A stretch of DNA of 64,000 nucleotides from Desulfovibrionaceae bacterium (GCA_029008115.1 JAQXJC010000020.1:1-64000); one strand, 5' to 3'; numbered from the stretch's first letter, positions 1 to 9,657 are shown. A program made the numbers and translations. The notes: generated by a model not told the origin, from the letters alone.

Positions 1-1
1 T

Positions 2-451
2 GCCAGCGTGCTGACGCCGGACGGCTGGCTGCACAGCGGCGATTTGGGCGTGATGGACGAGAGGGGCTATGTTACCGTGACGGGGCGCATCAAGGATATG
101 ATCCTGCGCGGCGGGGAAAACGTGTATCCCCGCGAGGTGGAGGAATTCCTCATGGGTATGCCCGGCGTGCTGGATGTGCAGGTGGTGGCCGTGCCCAGCC
201 GCAAGTACGGCGAGGAGGTGGGAGCCTTCATCATCCCCAAGCCGGGTATGACGATACTCCAGGAAGACGTGCTGGATTTTTGCCGGGGAAAGGTGGCATG
301 GTACAAGGTGCCGCGCTACATCGCCACGGTGGATTCCTTTCCCCTGACGGGAAGCGGCAAGATACAGAAATTCAAGCTGCGTGAAATGGCGGCAGAATAC
401 TGGCCGGAGGCCATGCAGGAGCGCAGCGTGAGGAAGCGCCGTCAGGTCTGA
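2..451 (+). CDS. AMP-dependent acyl-CoA synthetase, C-terminal fragment
   Basis: This is the 3' end of an ANL-superfamily adenylating enzyme; the gene begins outside the window and the frame is open from base 2. The fragment holds the A8 hinge region ([20 protein letters not shown]) and the catalytic-lysine region near the end ([15 protein letters not shown]), the two marks of the mobile C-terminal domain of fatty-acyl or aryl-CoA ligases. Such enzymes activate a carboxylic acid with ATP and join it to CoA. The substrate pocket lies in the missing part, so chain length cannot be read. The remaining C-terminal tail is short and basic (SVRKRRQV). Confidence 0.93.
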   Translation, partial: ASVLTPDGWLHSGDLGVMDERGYVTVTGRIKDMILRGGENVYPREVEEFLMGMPGVLDVQVVAVPSRKYGEEVGAFIIPKPGMTILQEDVLDFCRGKVAWYKVPRYIATVDSFPLTGSGKIQKFKLREMAAEYWPEAMQERSVRKRRQV

Positions 452-531
452 TGCGCTGGTGTCCGAAGTGGATTCTGTCCGGTTGACGAGAGCTGTCCGG
501 CATGCACGGCCGGATGAAGGAAAGGTGAGCA

Positions 532-1098
532 ATGACGAAGAGCGCATCCATGGACGCAGTCAATGAGCTGATCATAGCCATCATTGAAAAGGAATATGCC
601 CTGCTGCTGGACGGCGTGAAGAGCGGCCGCTTGGAGCCGCAGAATGCCGAGGCATTCAAGATTACGCGCTGGCTGACGCATATCGTGCACGGCGAGGCCG
701 TGCTCCGCTCCTATCTCAATGATCTGGCGGAGGCGGACAAGGCGGGCCGCAATCTTGTGGTGGACAAGTTCGCCCGCGTGAACGATGCCATTCCCCGCCT
801 GACGCACAATCCCCGCGTGGAGGCCATCGCCCAGGCTGAAACGCAGTGGATGCGCGAGGCAGCGGAACGCTATCCGCATGTCATCAAGGCCGCGCCGGAG
901 GAAGCCTTCCGCAAGTATGTTTCCTCCGAGCTGGAGACGCTGTCGGACGCAACGCTGGAGCTGTACTTTGGCGAGGTGCAGGCCGCGCTGGTGGCGGGCC
1001 GGAATTTTGTCGAGATGCGCCACAGCGTGCTGTGCCGTCGCATGGGCACGACGCTGCGCGACAAGGAAGCCCTGCTGGCCCGGGCAGCGGAAAAGTAG
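532..1098 (+). CDS. Conserved protein of unknown function, 188 aa
   Basis: A soluble, mostly helical protein with no signal peptide or membrane segment. A good ribosome site (GGAAAGGTGAG) lies just before the ATG, 80 bp after the acyl-CoA synthetase on the same strand, so the two may be co-transcribed. It starts MTKSASMDAVNELIIAIIEK, ends in a charged helix, and shows no catalytic motif that I recognise. A remote link to the DUF4125-type proteins of sulfate reducers is possible from the N-terminal helix, but this is a weak guess. Codon use matches its neighbours, so it is probably a real gene. Confidence 0.75.
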   Translation: MTKSASMDAVNELIIAIIEKEYALLLDGVKSGRLEPQNAEAFKITRWLTHIVHGEAVLRSYLNDLAEADKAGRNLVVDKFARVNDAIPRLTHNPRVEAIAQAETQWMREAAERYPHVIKAAPEEAFRKYVSSELETLSDATLELYFGEVQAALVAGRNFVEMRHSVLCRRMGTTLRDKEALLARAAEK

Positions 1099-1168
1099 GC
1101 TGTGCCTGCACAGAAGAGGGGGAGAGAGGCGGTGCCGCCGGGCTTCTGGCGGTGCCGCCCCCCTGCTG

Positions 1169-2182
1169 TCAGAACTGATACAGAAAGGCCGGGGATGGGG
1201 CGCCGCCGTTCAGGCGGATGCCCAGCAGTCCCTCGGCCATCTCCTTCCAGAATTTGCCGCTTTCCGGGCGTTCCACAGGCTCCGTGTCTTCGGGCAGACC
1301 GGTCAGTTCGCGGAGCCTGGCCAGAGCCTCTTCCTGCCCGCCCAGCTGATCCACCAGTCCCAGCGTGAGGGCTTCCCGCCCGGTGAATATCTTGCCGTCG
1401 GCCAGAGCGGCCGCGCGCTTGCCGTCCATGCCTCGGCCTTCTGCCACGATGTCCACAAACTGCTGGTGCATGTCCTGCAATATGCCCGTAAAATATTTGC
1501 GATCCCCATCGTTCAGGGGACGCAGCGGCGATCCGGCATCCTTGTAGGGGGCGGTGGTCAGGGTCTCCTGCCACAGACCCAGCTTCTCCAGCAGCTTGTA
1601 GTACTGCGGGCGATCCATGCGCACGCCGATGGAGCCGGTGACCGTGGACGGATTGGCCACAATCCAGCGGGCCGCCATGCTGACCATCAGACCGCCGGAA
1701 GCCGCCGTGGACCCCAGGGAGGCCACGACCGGTTTCTTTTCATTCAGACGTTTCAGCGCGCCGTATATTTCCTGGGAAGCCCCCACGCCGCCGCCGGGAG
1801 AATCCACGCGCAGCAGCACGCCGCGCACGTTCTCATCCCGCTCTATCTGCCGTATCCATTTCAGCAGCCCCTTCTGCTCCATGATGGGCCCTTCCACACG
1901 TACCACGGCAAGGCCGGAGGAGGGGAGCAATCCCGTGTCCGTGCCGCCGGCAAGGATGCCGGCCGCCGCCAGCGCTGCCGCCAGCAGCAGCCCTCCCCAG
2001 AAGAGGATGGGGTGGCGTTTCCGGAAGGGTCTGGGCAGCAGTGCCTCCCAGATTTTCGGGGGAATGTGGTTGAAGGGACAGTCTGCCGCCGCACAGTTGC
2101 CGGGGGCGGTGAAGGTGAAGCCTGCTTCCGCGTCCTGTGCCTGGCCGCAGGTGCAGCCGCGGTTTCCGGATGTCTGATCCAT
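1169..2182 (-). CDS. sppA: Signal peptide peptidase SppA, S49 family, short form
   Basis: Membrane-anchored serine peptidase that degrades cleaved signal peptides. Residues about 58-79 form one membrane segment after a basic stretch (RPFRKRH). The catalytic domain follows, with VDSPGGGVGAS at about 126, the nucleophile Ser162 in STAASGG, and the general-base Lys214 in TTAPYKDAG, the Ser/Lys dyad of the short SppA form. A strong ribosome site (AAGGAGG) precedes the chosen ATG, which fixes a 50-residue cytoplasmic N-terminus holding four cysteines (10, 12, 30, 35). That cysteine-bearing tail is not part of the usual SppA fold. The gene converges with the gene upstream of it and lies beyond the terminator of gap-fba. 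Confidence 0.93.
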   Translation of the reverse strand: MDQTSGNRGCTCGQAQDAEAGFTFTAPGNCAAADCPFNHIPPKIWEALLPRPFRKRHPILFWGGLLLAAALAAAGILAGGTDTGLLPSSGLAVVRVEGPIMEQKGLLKWIRQIERDENVRGVLLRVDSPGGGVGASQEIYGALKRLNEKKPVVASLGSTAASGGLMVSMAARWIVANPSTVTGSIGVRMDRPQYYKLLEKLGLWQETLTTAPYKDAGSPLRPLNDGDRKYFTGILQDMHQQFVDIVAEGRGMDGKRAAALADGKIFTGREALTLGLVDQLGGQEEALARLRELTGLPEDTEPVERPESGKFWKEMAEGLLGIRLNGGAPSPAFLYQF

Positions 2183-2304
2183 GAAGGTCCTCCTTGGCGG
2201 CGGGCCGAACGGCGTCGCCTCCGCCTTCTGTAGCGGCCTTGCCGCATGCTGTCAAAGTGGAGCGGCCTTTCTTCCGCATCCGTCTTTCCGCCCGCCGCGA
2301 CAGC

Positions 2305-2333
2305 AAAAAACTCCCCGCGCGGGGCGGGGAGTT
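2305..2333 (-). terminator. Rho-independent terminator of fba-gap
   Basis: On the minus strand a GC-rich hairpin (AACTCCCCGC pairing with the matching 3' arm) is followed directly by a run of T residues. It lies about 28 bases past the gap stop codon and separates gap-fba from sppA. Confidence 0.85.
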
Positions 2334-2360
2334 GCGAAGCTGAGGCGTATCAGGAAAAGG

Positions 2361-3359
2361 CTACTGCCTGCCCACAAGTCGCAGCAGGCGGACAAGCTGG
2401 TTGGTGAAGCCTGCCTCGTTGTCATACCAGATAATGAGCTTGGCCATGGTGCCGTTGAAGACCTGCGTGCTCATGGCGTCGACGACGCCGCCGTAGGTGC
2501 TGCCCTTGTAGTCGATGGACACCAGCGGCTCTTCGCAGAAGCCCATGTTCTCCTTCAGGGGACCTTCCGAGGCGGCCTTCAGCGCAGCGTTCAGCGCGGC
2601 CGTGTCCGTGGGCCTGTCCAGCTCGCAGGTCAGGTCAACCAGAGAAACCGTGGGCGTGGGCACGCGCACGGCCATGCCGTCCAGCTTGCCCTTGAGGGCG
2701 GGGATGACCAGCGCGGTGGCCTTGGCCGCGCCGGTGGAGGTGGGGATCATGGAGACGCAGGCGGCGCGCGCCCGGCGGGGGTCCTTGTGGGAGCCGTCCA
2801 GAATGCGCTGGCTCATGGTGTAGGAATGGATGGTGGTCATGAGGCCGTGGCGGATGCCGAAAGTGTCATTGATGACCTTGGCGGCCGGGGCCAGACAGTT
2901 GGTGGTGCAGGAGGCGGCGGAGATGACTTCGTGCGCGGCAGGATCATAGACATCCTGATTCACGCCCATGACGATGGTGGCGTCCGCATCCTTGCAGGGA
3001 GCGCTGATGACGACCTTGCGCGCACCGCAGGCCAGGTGCTGGGCCAGGGATGCCCTGTCCTTCAGCGTGCCCGTGGTCTCCACGGCAATGTCCACGCCCA
3101 GTTCCTTCCACTGCCATTCGCCCGCCTTGCAGCGCGTGACCCTGATGTGGCGGCCATTGATGATCAGGCCGTCGTCATCATGATCTACCGTTCCCTGAAA
3201 GATGCCGTAGCTGGAGTCGTATTTGAAGAGACGGGCCAGAGCGGCATTGTCCGCACGGGCGTTGATGGCGGTAACTTCCAGCTCGGGATCGGAAGCCAGC
3301 AGACGCACCAGATAGCGGCCGATGCGGCCAAAACCGTTAATGCCGAGTTTGACAGACAT
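2361..3359 (-). CDS. gap: Glyceraldehyde-3-phosphate dehydrogenase, type I
   Basis: Oxidises glyceraldehyde-3-phosphate to 1,3-bisphosphoglycerate. The Rossmann start is KLGINGFGRIGR, the catalytic cysteine sits in SAASCTTNCLAP and the substrate loop in PTSTGAAKA. I take the internal ATG preceded by GAAGGAGTG as the start (332 aa) rather than an upstream ATG without a ribosome site. Odd feature: the residue that normally binds the NAD ribose (Asp about 33, motif IND) is Ala34 (INARAD), and the usual LP pair before HKD is GS (ILDGSHKD). Both changes are those seen in NADP-using GAPDHs such as chloroplast GapA, so dual or NADP use is predicted. The gene follows fba by 36 bp in one operon. Confidence 0.97.
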   Translation of the reverse strand: MSVKLGINGFGRIGRYLVRLLASDPELEVTAINARADNAALARLFKYDSSYGIFQGTVDHDDDGLIINGRHIRVTRCKAGEWQWKELGVDIAVETTGTLKDRASLAQHLACGARKVVISAPCKDADATIVMGVNQDVYDPAAHEVISAASCTTNCLAPAAKVINDTFGIRHGLMTTIHSYTMSQRILDGSHKDPRRARAACVSMIPTSTGAAKATALVIPALKGKLDGMAVRVPTPTVSLVDLTCELDRPTDTAALNAALKAASEGPLKENMGFCEEPLVSIDYKGSTYGGVVDAMSTQVFNGTMAKLIIWYDNEAGFTNQLVRLLRLVGRQ

Positions 3360-3395
3360 ATTCACTCCTTCTTGATGTCGTGGCACAGAGGGGGG

Positions 3396-4322
3396 CTAGA
3401 AGCTGTTGCCGGAGCCCATGACGTTGCGGATTTTGTGCGCGACCATGTTCTTCACGGCTTCGCGCGCGGGCTTCAGGTAGCTACGCGGGTCGAAAGCTTC
3501 TGGATGTTCGCTCAGATACTGGCGGATGGACGCCGTGAGCGCCAGACGGATGTCCGTGTCCACATTGATTTTGCATACGGCCATGCCGGCAGCCTGCCGC
3601 AGCATGTCTTCGGGCACGCCTCTGGCGCCGCCCACATTGCCGCCGAATGCGTTGCACATATCCACAAATTCCTGCGGCACGGAGGATGCGCCATGCAGCA
3701 CCAGCGGATAGCCGGGCAGTTTTTTGCCTATGGCTTCCAGCCGTTCGAAATCCAGCCTGGCTTCTCCCTTGAACTTGTAGGCGCCGTGGCTGGTGCCGAT
3801 GGCGATGGCCAGCGAATCGCAGCCGGAGCGCTCCACAAATTCCACAGCTTCGTCAGGATCGGTGTATACATGCTCGGCGGAGGAAACGTGCTCTTCCACG
3901 CCGGCCAGCTTGCCCAGCTCTGCCTCCACCCACACGCCGCGCTCGTGCGCATAGTCAGCCACCTTGCGGGTGACGGCGATATTCTCTTCAAAGGGCAGGT
4001 GCGAGCCGTCAATCATGACGGAGGTGAAGCCCCCGTCGATGCAGTCTTTGCACAGCTCGAAGCTGGCACCGTGGTCCAGATGCAGCACGCAGGGGACGTC
4101 CGGGCTTTCGGCCAGGGCGGCTTCCACCAGCTTGACGATGTAGCCCTGTCCCGCGTACTTGCGTGCGCCGGCGGAAACCTGGAGAATCACGGCGGACCTT
4201 TCCTGCATGGCCGCGCTCATGATGCCTTGAATGATTTCCATGTTGTTGACGTTGAATGCGCCGATGGCATAGCCGCCGGCGTAGGCCTTGGCGAACATTT
4301 CCTTGGGACTGGTCAGGGGCAT
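3396..4322 (-). CDS. fba: Fructose-1,6-bisphosphate aldolase, class II
   Basis: Zinc-dependent aldolase that interconverts fructose-1,6-bisphosphate with the two triose phosphates. Class II marks are HLDHGASFE (zinc His and catalytic Asp), the EAELG segment, AIGTSHGAYKF (second zinc His and phosphate loop) and VLHGASSVP (third zinc His). Start chosen at MPLTSPKEMF because CCAAGGAG lies eight bases upstream, giving 308 aa; the longer frame has no ribosome site. First gene of a two-gene operon with gap, which handles the product of this reaction. Confidence 0.96.
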   Translation of the reverse strand: MPLTSPKEMFAKAYAGGYAIGAFNVNNMEIIQGIMSAAMQERSAVILQVSAGARKYAGQGYIVKLVEAALAESPDVPCVLHLDHGASFELCKDCIDGGFTSVMIDGSHLPFEENIAVTRKVADYAHERGVWVEAELGKLAGVEEHVSSAEHVYTDPDEAVEFVERSGCDSLAIAIGTSHGAYKFKGEARLDFERLEAIGKKLPGYPLVLHGASSVPQEFVDMCNAFGGNVGGARGVPEDMLRQAAGMAVCKINVDTDIRLALTASIRQYLSEHPEAFDPRSYLKPAREAVKNMVAHKIRNVMGSGNSF

Positions 4323-4515
4323 GGTCTGGACTCCTTGGAGAATGCGCGGAGAGCGTGCCGCAACAGGGCGGCATCTCCACAAAGGTTGCCTTCATGGCTG
4401 CGCGGTGCGCCGGCAGAAGCCTGCACGGGCGGAACGGCATCGCATGGCGGAAGACTCCGTCGCGCTGGGGCGCTTCCACGAAAGAAAAAAGTTTCGACCG
4501 CAGCGGAAAACCTTC

Positions 4516-4545
4516 GTTTTAGAAAAAATGCGGTTATTTTTTCAA
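4516..4545 (-). promoter_or_regulatory. Possible sigma70 promoter of fba-gap
   Basis: On the minus strand TTGAAA (4540-4545) and TAAAAC (4516-4521) are 18 bases apart in the only A/T-rich patch of this intergenic region. The predicted transcript would have a leader of about 190 bases before fba. Weak match. Confidence 0.35.
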
Positions 4546-4682
4546 GAGATAGGGGCAAAATGCCACAGCCGCAGAGAAAGTGCAATCTTCCACAGCGGGG
4601 AAAGGGGGCCGGACGGCAAGTTTCCGGTACGGAAGGGCATGGAAGCCCGCCGTGCCGAAGCCGTCCCCTTCAGTATTTCTCC

Positions 4683-4711
4683 TTGACAGGGGATGAAAAC
4701 TGATCTAAAGA
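4683..4711 (+). promoter_or_regulatory. Sigma70 promoter of the rpsL-rpsG-fusA operon
   Basis: A perfect -35 TTGACA (4683-4688), a 17-base spacer and -10 TAAAGA (4706-4711) point toward rpsL. Transcription would start near 4718, leaving a leader of about 128 bases. Confidence 0.75.
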
Positions 4712-4845
4712 GTCGCCTCTTGACGGAGTCCGCGCGGCATGAGCGGTGCGGACAGCCCGGTGGAAACGCGGTTCCGCCGGATGCCGCAGGCCGGACTGTC
4801 CGGCCGTCACTCTCTCCGCGTCGCAACAGGCATCAGGAGGAAACC

Positions 4846-5217
4846 ATGCCTACTATTAACCAGCTTATCCGTACGGGTCGGCAGGTTGTGCGCAAAAGCA
4901 AGAAGACCCCCGCGTTGCAGTCCTGCCCGCAGCGCCGCGGCGTTTGCACCCGCGTGTACACCACCACCCCCAAGAAGCCTAACTCCGCTCTGCGTAAGGT
5001 TGCCCGTGTGCGCCTGACCAACGGCATCGAAGTGACCGCCTACATCCCCGGTGAAGGCCACAACCTGCAGGAACACTCCGTCGTCATGATCCGTGGCGGC
5101 CGCGTGAAAGACTTGCCCGGTGTCCGTTACCACATCGTTCGCGGCACGCTCGACACCTCCGGTGTGGCCGATCGCCGCAAGAGCCGTTCCAAGTACGGCG
5201 CCAAGCGTCCCAAGTAG
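4846..5217 (+). CDS. rpsL: 30S ribosomal protein S12
   Basis: 123-residue S12 of the decoding centre. The start is fixed by CAGGAGG before [12 protein letters not shown]. The streptomycin-relevant loops are wild type: [12 protein letters not shown] (both lysines present) and [11 protein letters not shown], whose Asp is the usual methylthiolation site. The C-terminus SKYGAKRPK is typical. First gene of the str-type cluster with rpsG and fusA. Confidence 0.99.
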   Translation: MPTINQLIRTGRQVVRKSKKTPALQSCPQRRGVCTRVYTTTPKKPNSALRKVARVRLTNGIEVTAYIPGEGHNLQEHSVVMIRGGRVKDLPGVRYHIVRGTLDTSGVADRRKSRSKYGAKRPK

Positions 5218-5298
5218 TTGGGAAAGTTCGTATACACGGCGTACGTCATGCGTCAGGCGCTGGCTGCCCAGTGCGCCGCCCCGACGCGGGGCTGGTGA

Positions 5299-5796
<498 letters not shown>

Positions 5797-5833
5797 GCCG
5801 GGGGCGTTCCCGCTGGCCATCATCATGTGAGAC

Positions 5834-5866
5834 TGAACACCGTGCCACCTTCTGGCACGGTGTTCA
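5834..5866 (+). promoter_or_regulatory. Strong stem-loop between rpsG and fusA
   Basis: A perfect 14-bp stem (TGAACACCGTGCCA with its complement) closes a five-base loop CCTTC. It begins 38 bases after the rpsG stop and is not followed by a T run, so it does not look like a simple terminator. It may be an RNA processing or stability element, or a partial attenuator setting the ratio of EF-G to S7. Confidence 0.6.
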
Positions 5867-6017
5867 TGATTCTAGGAAAAGATTCGAAGGATTGCCGTAA
5901 TCTGTTGGAATAACAGGCAGTATTAGGAAGGAGACGCGCCGTTCCGGCATGGACGGCGGCGGACTGCGCGGCGGTTCTGTTCAACAGCAGTACTCAGCTC
6001 TGAGCTGGAGGTTCAAC

Positions 6018-8093
6018 GTGTCTGTACCCGTAGAGAAACAGCGCAATATCGGCATTATGGCGCACATCGACGCCGGCAAAACCACCACCACTGAACGCAT
6101 TCTGTTCTACACCGGCGTGAACCACAAGATTGGGGAAACCCATGACGGCGGCGCCACCATGGACTGGATGGAACAGGAACAGGAACGCGGCATCACCATT
6201 ACCTCCGCAGCCACCACCTGCTTCTGGAAGGACTGCCGCATCAACATTATCGACACTCCCGGCCACGTGGACTTCACCATCGAAGTGGAACGCTCCCTCC
6301 GCGTGCTCGACGGCGCCATCTGCGTGTTCGACTCCGTGGCCGGCGTGGAACCGCAGTCCGAAACCGTGTGGCGCCAGGCTGACAACTACAATGTTCCCCG
6401 CATCTGCTTTGTGAACAAGATGGACCGTATTGGCGCCAACTTCTTCCGCTGCGTGGACATGATTCACACCCGTCTGGGCGCCAAGCCCGTGCCGCTGCAG
6501 ATTCCCATTGGCGCCGAGGACAAGTTCGAAGGCGTGGTCGACCTCATCGAAGGCCATGCCATCGTGTTTGACAAGGCCTCCAAGGGCGCGAAGTTCAACA
6601 TCATCGACGTTCCCGCCGAGCTGAAGGACCTGTTTGACGAAAAGCGCCATGAAATGCTGGAAGCCGTGGCCGAAGAGGACGAGGAACTGCTGGACAAGTA
6701 CCTGGGCGGCGAGGAGCTGACCACTGAGGAAATCCGCTCCTGCATCCGCAAGGCCACCATCAACCGCAACATCGTGCCCGTCATGTGCGGCTCCGCGTTC
6801 CGCAACATGGGCGTGCAGCCTCTGCTGGACGCCGTGGTGGACTACCTGCCCTCGCCCAACGACATCCCGCCCATGACCGGCCACGACGTCACCGACGAGA
6901 GCAAGATCATCGAATGCCACTGCGATGAAAAGGAACCGCTGGCCGGCCTGGTCTTCAAGCTGTTCTCCGACCCCTTCATCGGGCATCTGGCCTTCTTCCG
7001 TCTGTACTCCGGCTTTGTTGAAGCCGGCCAGACCGTGTACAACTCCAAGACCGGCAAGAAGGAGCGCGTGGGCCGCATTGTGAAGATGCACGCCAACAAG
7101 CGCGAGGAAATCAAGCGCGCCACCGCCGGCGACATCGTGGCTCTGGTGGGCCTGAAGCAGGCCTCCACGGGCGATACCCTGTGCGATGAAAAGCGCGAAC
7201 TGGTGCTGGAATCCCTGCACATTCCCGAGCCGGTCATCGAAGTGGCCATCGAGCCCAAGTCCAAGGCCGACCGCGACGCCCTTTCCGCCGCGCTGAACAA
7301 GCTGGCCAAGGAAGACCCCTCCTTCCGCGTGAAGGGCGACGAGGAAACCAACCAGACCCTCATCGCCGGTATGGGTGAACTGCATCTGGACATCATCGTT
7401 GACCGTCTGACCCGCGAATTCAACGTGAATGCCAACGTGGGCAAGCCGCAGGTGGCCTATCGCGAAACCATTTCCAAGCCCGGCAAGTCTGACCTGAAGT
7501 ACGCCAAGCAGTCCGGCGGCCGCGGCCAGTACGGCCACGTGGTTATCGAGGTCGAACCCAATCCCGAAAAGGGCTATGAGTTCGTCAACTCCATCACCGG
7601 CGGCGTCATCCCCAAGGAATACATTCCCGCCATCGACAAGGGCATCAAGGACGCCCTGAAGTCCGGCGTGCTGGCCGGCTTCCCCGTGGTGGACGTGAAG
7701 GTCAACCTGGTGTTCGGTTCCTACCATGAAGTGGACTCCTCCGAACAGGCCTTCTATGTGGCCGGCTCCATGGCAATCAAGGACGCCATGGGCAAGTGCG
7801 GCCCGGCGCTGCTGGAACCCTACATGGACGTGGAAGTGGTCACGCCTGAAGAATACCTCGGCGACGTGATGGGCGACCTGAACAGCCGCCGCGGCCGCGT
7901 GCAGAGCATGGAGGCCCGCGCCGGCGGCTCCCAGAGCATCCGCGCCCAGGTGCCCCTGTCCTCCATGTTCGGCTATGCCACGGACCTGCGTTCCAAGACC
8001 CAGGGCCGCGCCACCTTCACCATGCAGTTCCACCACTACGAACGCGTGCCTCAGGCCATCGCGGACGAAGTGCAGAAGTCCCGTCAGGGCTAG
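6018..8093 (+). CDS. fusA: Translation elongation factor G
   Basis: 691-residue GTPase that drives translocation of tRNA and mRNA on the ribosome. G1 [11 protein letters not shown]2/G3 GITITSAA and DTPGHVDF, and G4 NKMD are intact; domains II-V follow ([27 protein letters not shown]). I choose the GTG at 6018, with GGAGG seven bases upstream, because the protein then starts [16 protein letters not shown] as in other EF-Gs; the ATG at 5949 would add 23 unrelated residues. Third gene of the ribosomal operon; the usual tuf/rpsJ genes do not follow, argJ does. Confidence 0.98.
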   Translation: MSVPVEKQRNIGIMAHIDAGKTTTTERILFYTGVNHKIGETHDGGATMDWMEQEQERGITITSAATTCFWKDCRINIIDTPGHVDFTIEVERSLRVLDGAICVFDSVAGVEPQSETVWRQADNYNVPRICFVNKMDRIGANFFRCVDMIHTRLGAKPVPLQIPIGAEDKFEGVVDLIEGHAIVFDKASKGAKFNIIDVPAELKDLFDEKRHEMLEAVAEEDEELLDKYLGGEELTTEEIRSCIRKATINRNIVPVMCGSAFRNMGVQPLLDAVVDYLPSPNDIPPMTGHDVTDESKIIECHCDEKEPLAGLVFKLFSDPFIGHLAFFRLYSGFVEAGQTVYNSKTGKKERVGRIVKMHANKREEIKRATAGDIVALVGLKQASTGDTLCDEKRELVLESLHIPEPVIEVAIEPKSKADRDALSAALNKLAKEDPSFRVKGDEETNQTLIAGMGELHLDIIVDRLTREFNVNANVGKPQVAYRETISKPGKSDLKYAKQSGGRGQYGHVVIEVEPNPEKGYEFVNSITGGVIPKEYIPAIDKGIKDALKSGVLAGFPVVDVKVNLVFGSYHEVDSSEQAFYVAGSMAIKDAMGKCGPALLEPYMDVEVVTPEEYLGDVMGDLNSRRGRVQSMEARAGGSQSIRAQVPLSSMFGYATDLRSKTQGRATFTMQFHHYERVPQAIADEVQKSRQG

Positions 8094-8170
8094 TTGATAT
8101 TGAATGGCGGGGGAGACTGTCCCCCGCCCGCTCCGGCGCGGATGCATGCCGCCGGATGCGTCTTGCACCG

Positions 8171-8198
8171 AAGGGCATCGGCAACGATGCCCTTTTTT
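8171..8198 (+). terminator. Rho-independent terminator after fusA
   Basis: AAGGGCATCG, loop GCAA, and the complementary arm run into six T residues. A second GC hairpin without T run (GGCGGGGGA stem, 8106-8128) lies just after the fusA stop. Confidence 0.88.
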
Positions 8199-8235
8199 CA
8201 TACACATGCCTTCTTTTCAGATGGAGCATACGCCA

Positions 8236-9420
8236 ATGAACGATCTGCCCAGAGGATACAAAGTCGGGACTGCCGCCGCCGGATTCAAGAAGGCGGGGCG
8301 CGACGATCTTGGTGTGATACTTTCGGAAGTTCCCGCGGTGTGCGCGGGCATGTTTACCACGAATGCCTTCAAGGCCGCCCCGGTGCTGGTCTGTCAGGAG
8401 ACGCTGGACCTGGGCGGCCCCGTGCGCGCCGTCATGGCCAATTCCGGGCTGGCCAATGCCTGCACGGGCGATGAAGGCATGGCCAACTGCCGCCGCTCCC
8501 GCGAAATGGTGGCGGATGTTCTGGGCGTGTTCCACGGGCAGGTGCTGCCCATGTCCACGGGCGTCATCGGTGCGCAGTTCGACATGGCGGCATGGGAGAG
8601 GGCCGTGCCGCAGATTGGCGCCAGCCTTGGTTCCAAAGGCGCCGAGGATTTTGTGCGCGCCTTCATGACGACGGATGCCTTCCCCAAGCTGCTGAGCCGT
8701 GACGTGCGGCTTTCGGGCGGCACAATCCGCCTCACGGGCATGGCCAAGGGGGCGGGCATGATTTGTCCCAACATGGCCACCATGCTGTCCGTGGTGCTCA
8801 CGGATGCCGCCGTGGACGGCCGGGCATGGCAGGACATGTTCCATCGCGCGGTGTCGCTGACCTTCAACCGCGTCAGCGTGGATGGCGATACTTCCACCAA
8901 CGACACCATTCTCGGGCTGGCCAACGGCGCGTCGGGAGTGTCCGCCGTCCGTCAGGAGGATGTGATTCTCCTGCAGCAGGCGCTCACGGAAGTGCTGGGA
9001 ACGCTGGCGCACATGCTGGTCATGGATGGTGAAGGCGCGACCAAGGTCATGCACATTGCGGTAACCGGCGCGAAGAATGATGCCGATGCCGAGAAGGTGG
9101 CCCGCACCGTGGGGCATTCGCAGCTGGTGAAGACGGCCATGTACGGCCGGGACGCCAACTGGGGCCGCATTGTGGCCGCCGTCGGCCGCAGCGGCGCATC
9201 CTTCCGCCCGCAGGACGTGCGCGTCAGCCTGTGCGGCGTGGAGCTTTTCCGCAACGGGCAGCCCCTGGCCGGCGACTTTGACGAGCAGCTACGGGAACCG
9301 CTGGAAAAGCAGGACATTTATATGGAAATCAGTCTGGGCGGCGGCGACGGCTGCTACACGCTTCAGGCATCTGATTTGAGCCATGACTATGTGAGCCTGA
9401 ATGCGGACTACCGCTCGTAG
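8236..9420 (+). CDS. argJ: Bifunctional ornithine acetyltransferase / N-acetylglutamate synthase
   Basis: ArgJ moves the acetyl group from N-acetylornithine to glutamate in the cyclic arginine pathway and may also acetylate glutamate from acetyl-CoA. The self-cleavage site is seen in KGAGMICPNMATML, where the Thr after NMA becomes the N-terminal nucleophile of the beta chain. Other marks are MFTTNAFKAAPV, ANSGLANACTG and YGRDANWGRI. I start at MNDLPRGYK, nine bases after GGAG; a Met 15 bases upstream is possible. 394 aa, usual length. Stand-alone gene after the fusA terminator. Confidence 0.95.
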   Translation: MNDLPRGYKVGTAAAGFKKAGRDDLGVILSEVPAVCAGMFTTNAFKAAPVLVCQETLDLGGPVRAVMANSGLANACTGDEGMANCRRSREMVADVLGVFHGQVLPMSTGVIGAQFDMAAWERAVPQIGASLGSKGAEDFVRAFMTTDAFPKLLSRDVRLSGGTIRLTGMAKGAGMICPNMATMLSVVLTDAAVDGRAWQDMFHRAVSLTFNRVSVDGDTSTNDTILGLANGASGVSAVRQEDVILLQQALTEVLGTLAHMLVMDGEGATKVMHIAVTGAKNDADAEKVARTVGHSQLVKTAMYGRDANWGRIVAAVGRSGASFRPQDVRVSLCGVELFRNGQPLAGDFDEQLREPLEKQDIYMEISLGGGDGCYTLQASDLSHDYVSLNADYRS

Positions 9421-9518
9421 ATTCTGCACACGGCCGCAGAGGGCAGGGCGGCCCGCCCGGGGAAAATATTTTTCCGCAACCTGCTGTATTTCATGATGAT
9501 AGCATGGTGCGGACAAAA

Positions 9519-9564
9519 AAAATTCCTCACGGGTGTTGACTTTTTGTTCGAATATTCACAAGAT
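9519..9564 (+). promoter_or_regulatory. Promoter of sat copy 1 with A-tract
   Basis: AAAATTC (9519-9525), ten bases, then -35 TTGACT (9536-9541), a 17-base spacer and -10 CAAGAT (9559-9564). The same block with the same spacing precedes sat copy 2, which is the main evidence that it is functional. The leader to the ATG is about 87 bases. Confidence 0.75.
9544..9561 (+). promoter_or_regulatory. Rex-like operator of sat copy 1
   Basis: TTGTTCGAATATTCACAA, an 18-base site with TTGT/ACAA ends and one TTGTGAA half-site, matches the Rex form TTGTGA-N6-TCACAA. It fills the spacer between -35 and -10, where a bound repressor would block polymerase. Rex senses NADH/NAD, and in D. vulgaris it is reported as a repressor of sat (from memory). 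Confidence 0.7.
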
Positions 9565-9657
9565 GCCCTTCAGGAAGGTTACGGAGGGCCGAAATCTCTC
9601 GGGGTTTCTGTCCGCGTCACATATGAAAATTTGCAAACATCTTTGGAGGAATTTGCA

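Larger units (their letters stand above)
4323..4845. other. Intergenic region between divergent fba and rpsL (523 bp)
   Basis: No gene is supported here. The left half has an A/T-rich patch (about 4510-4560) that holds a weak minus-strand promoter candidate for fba-gap (TTGAAA, 18-base spacer, TAAAAC). The right half holds the rpsL promoter and a leader of about 130 bases before the S12 start. Short open frames across the region lack ribosome sites. Confidence 0.6.

Noticed and set aside
2181-4703. An 840-codon open frame on the plus strand over gap-fba
   Set aside because: It lies opposite two well-matched enzymes; GC-rich third positions keep the reverse frame open. No ribosome site and low-complexity His/Gly/Ala composition.
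5994-8207. A 737-codon minus-strand frame across fusA
   Set aside because: Antisense shadow of EF-G with the same His/Gly/Val-rich composition.
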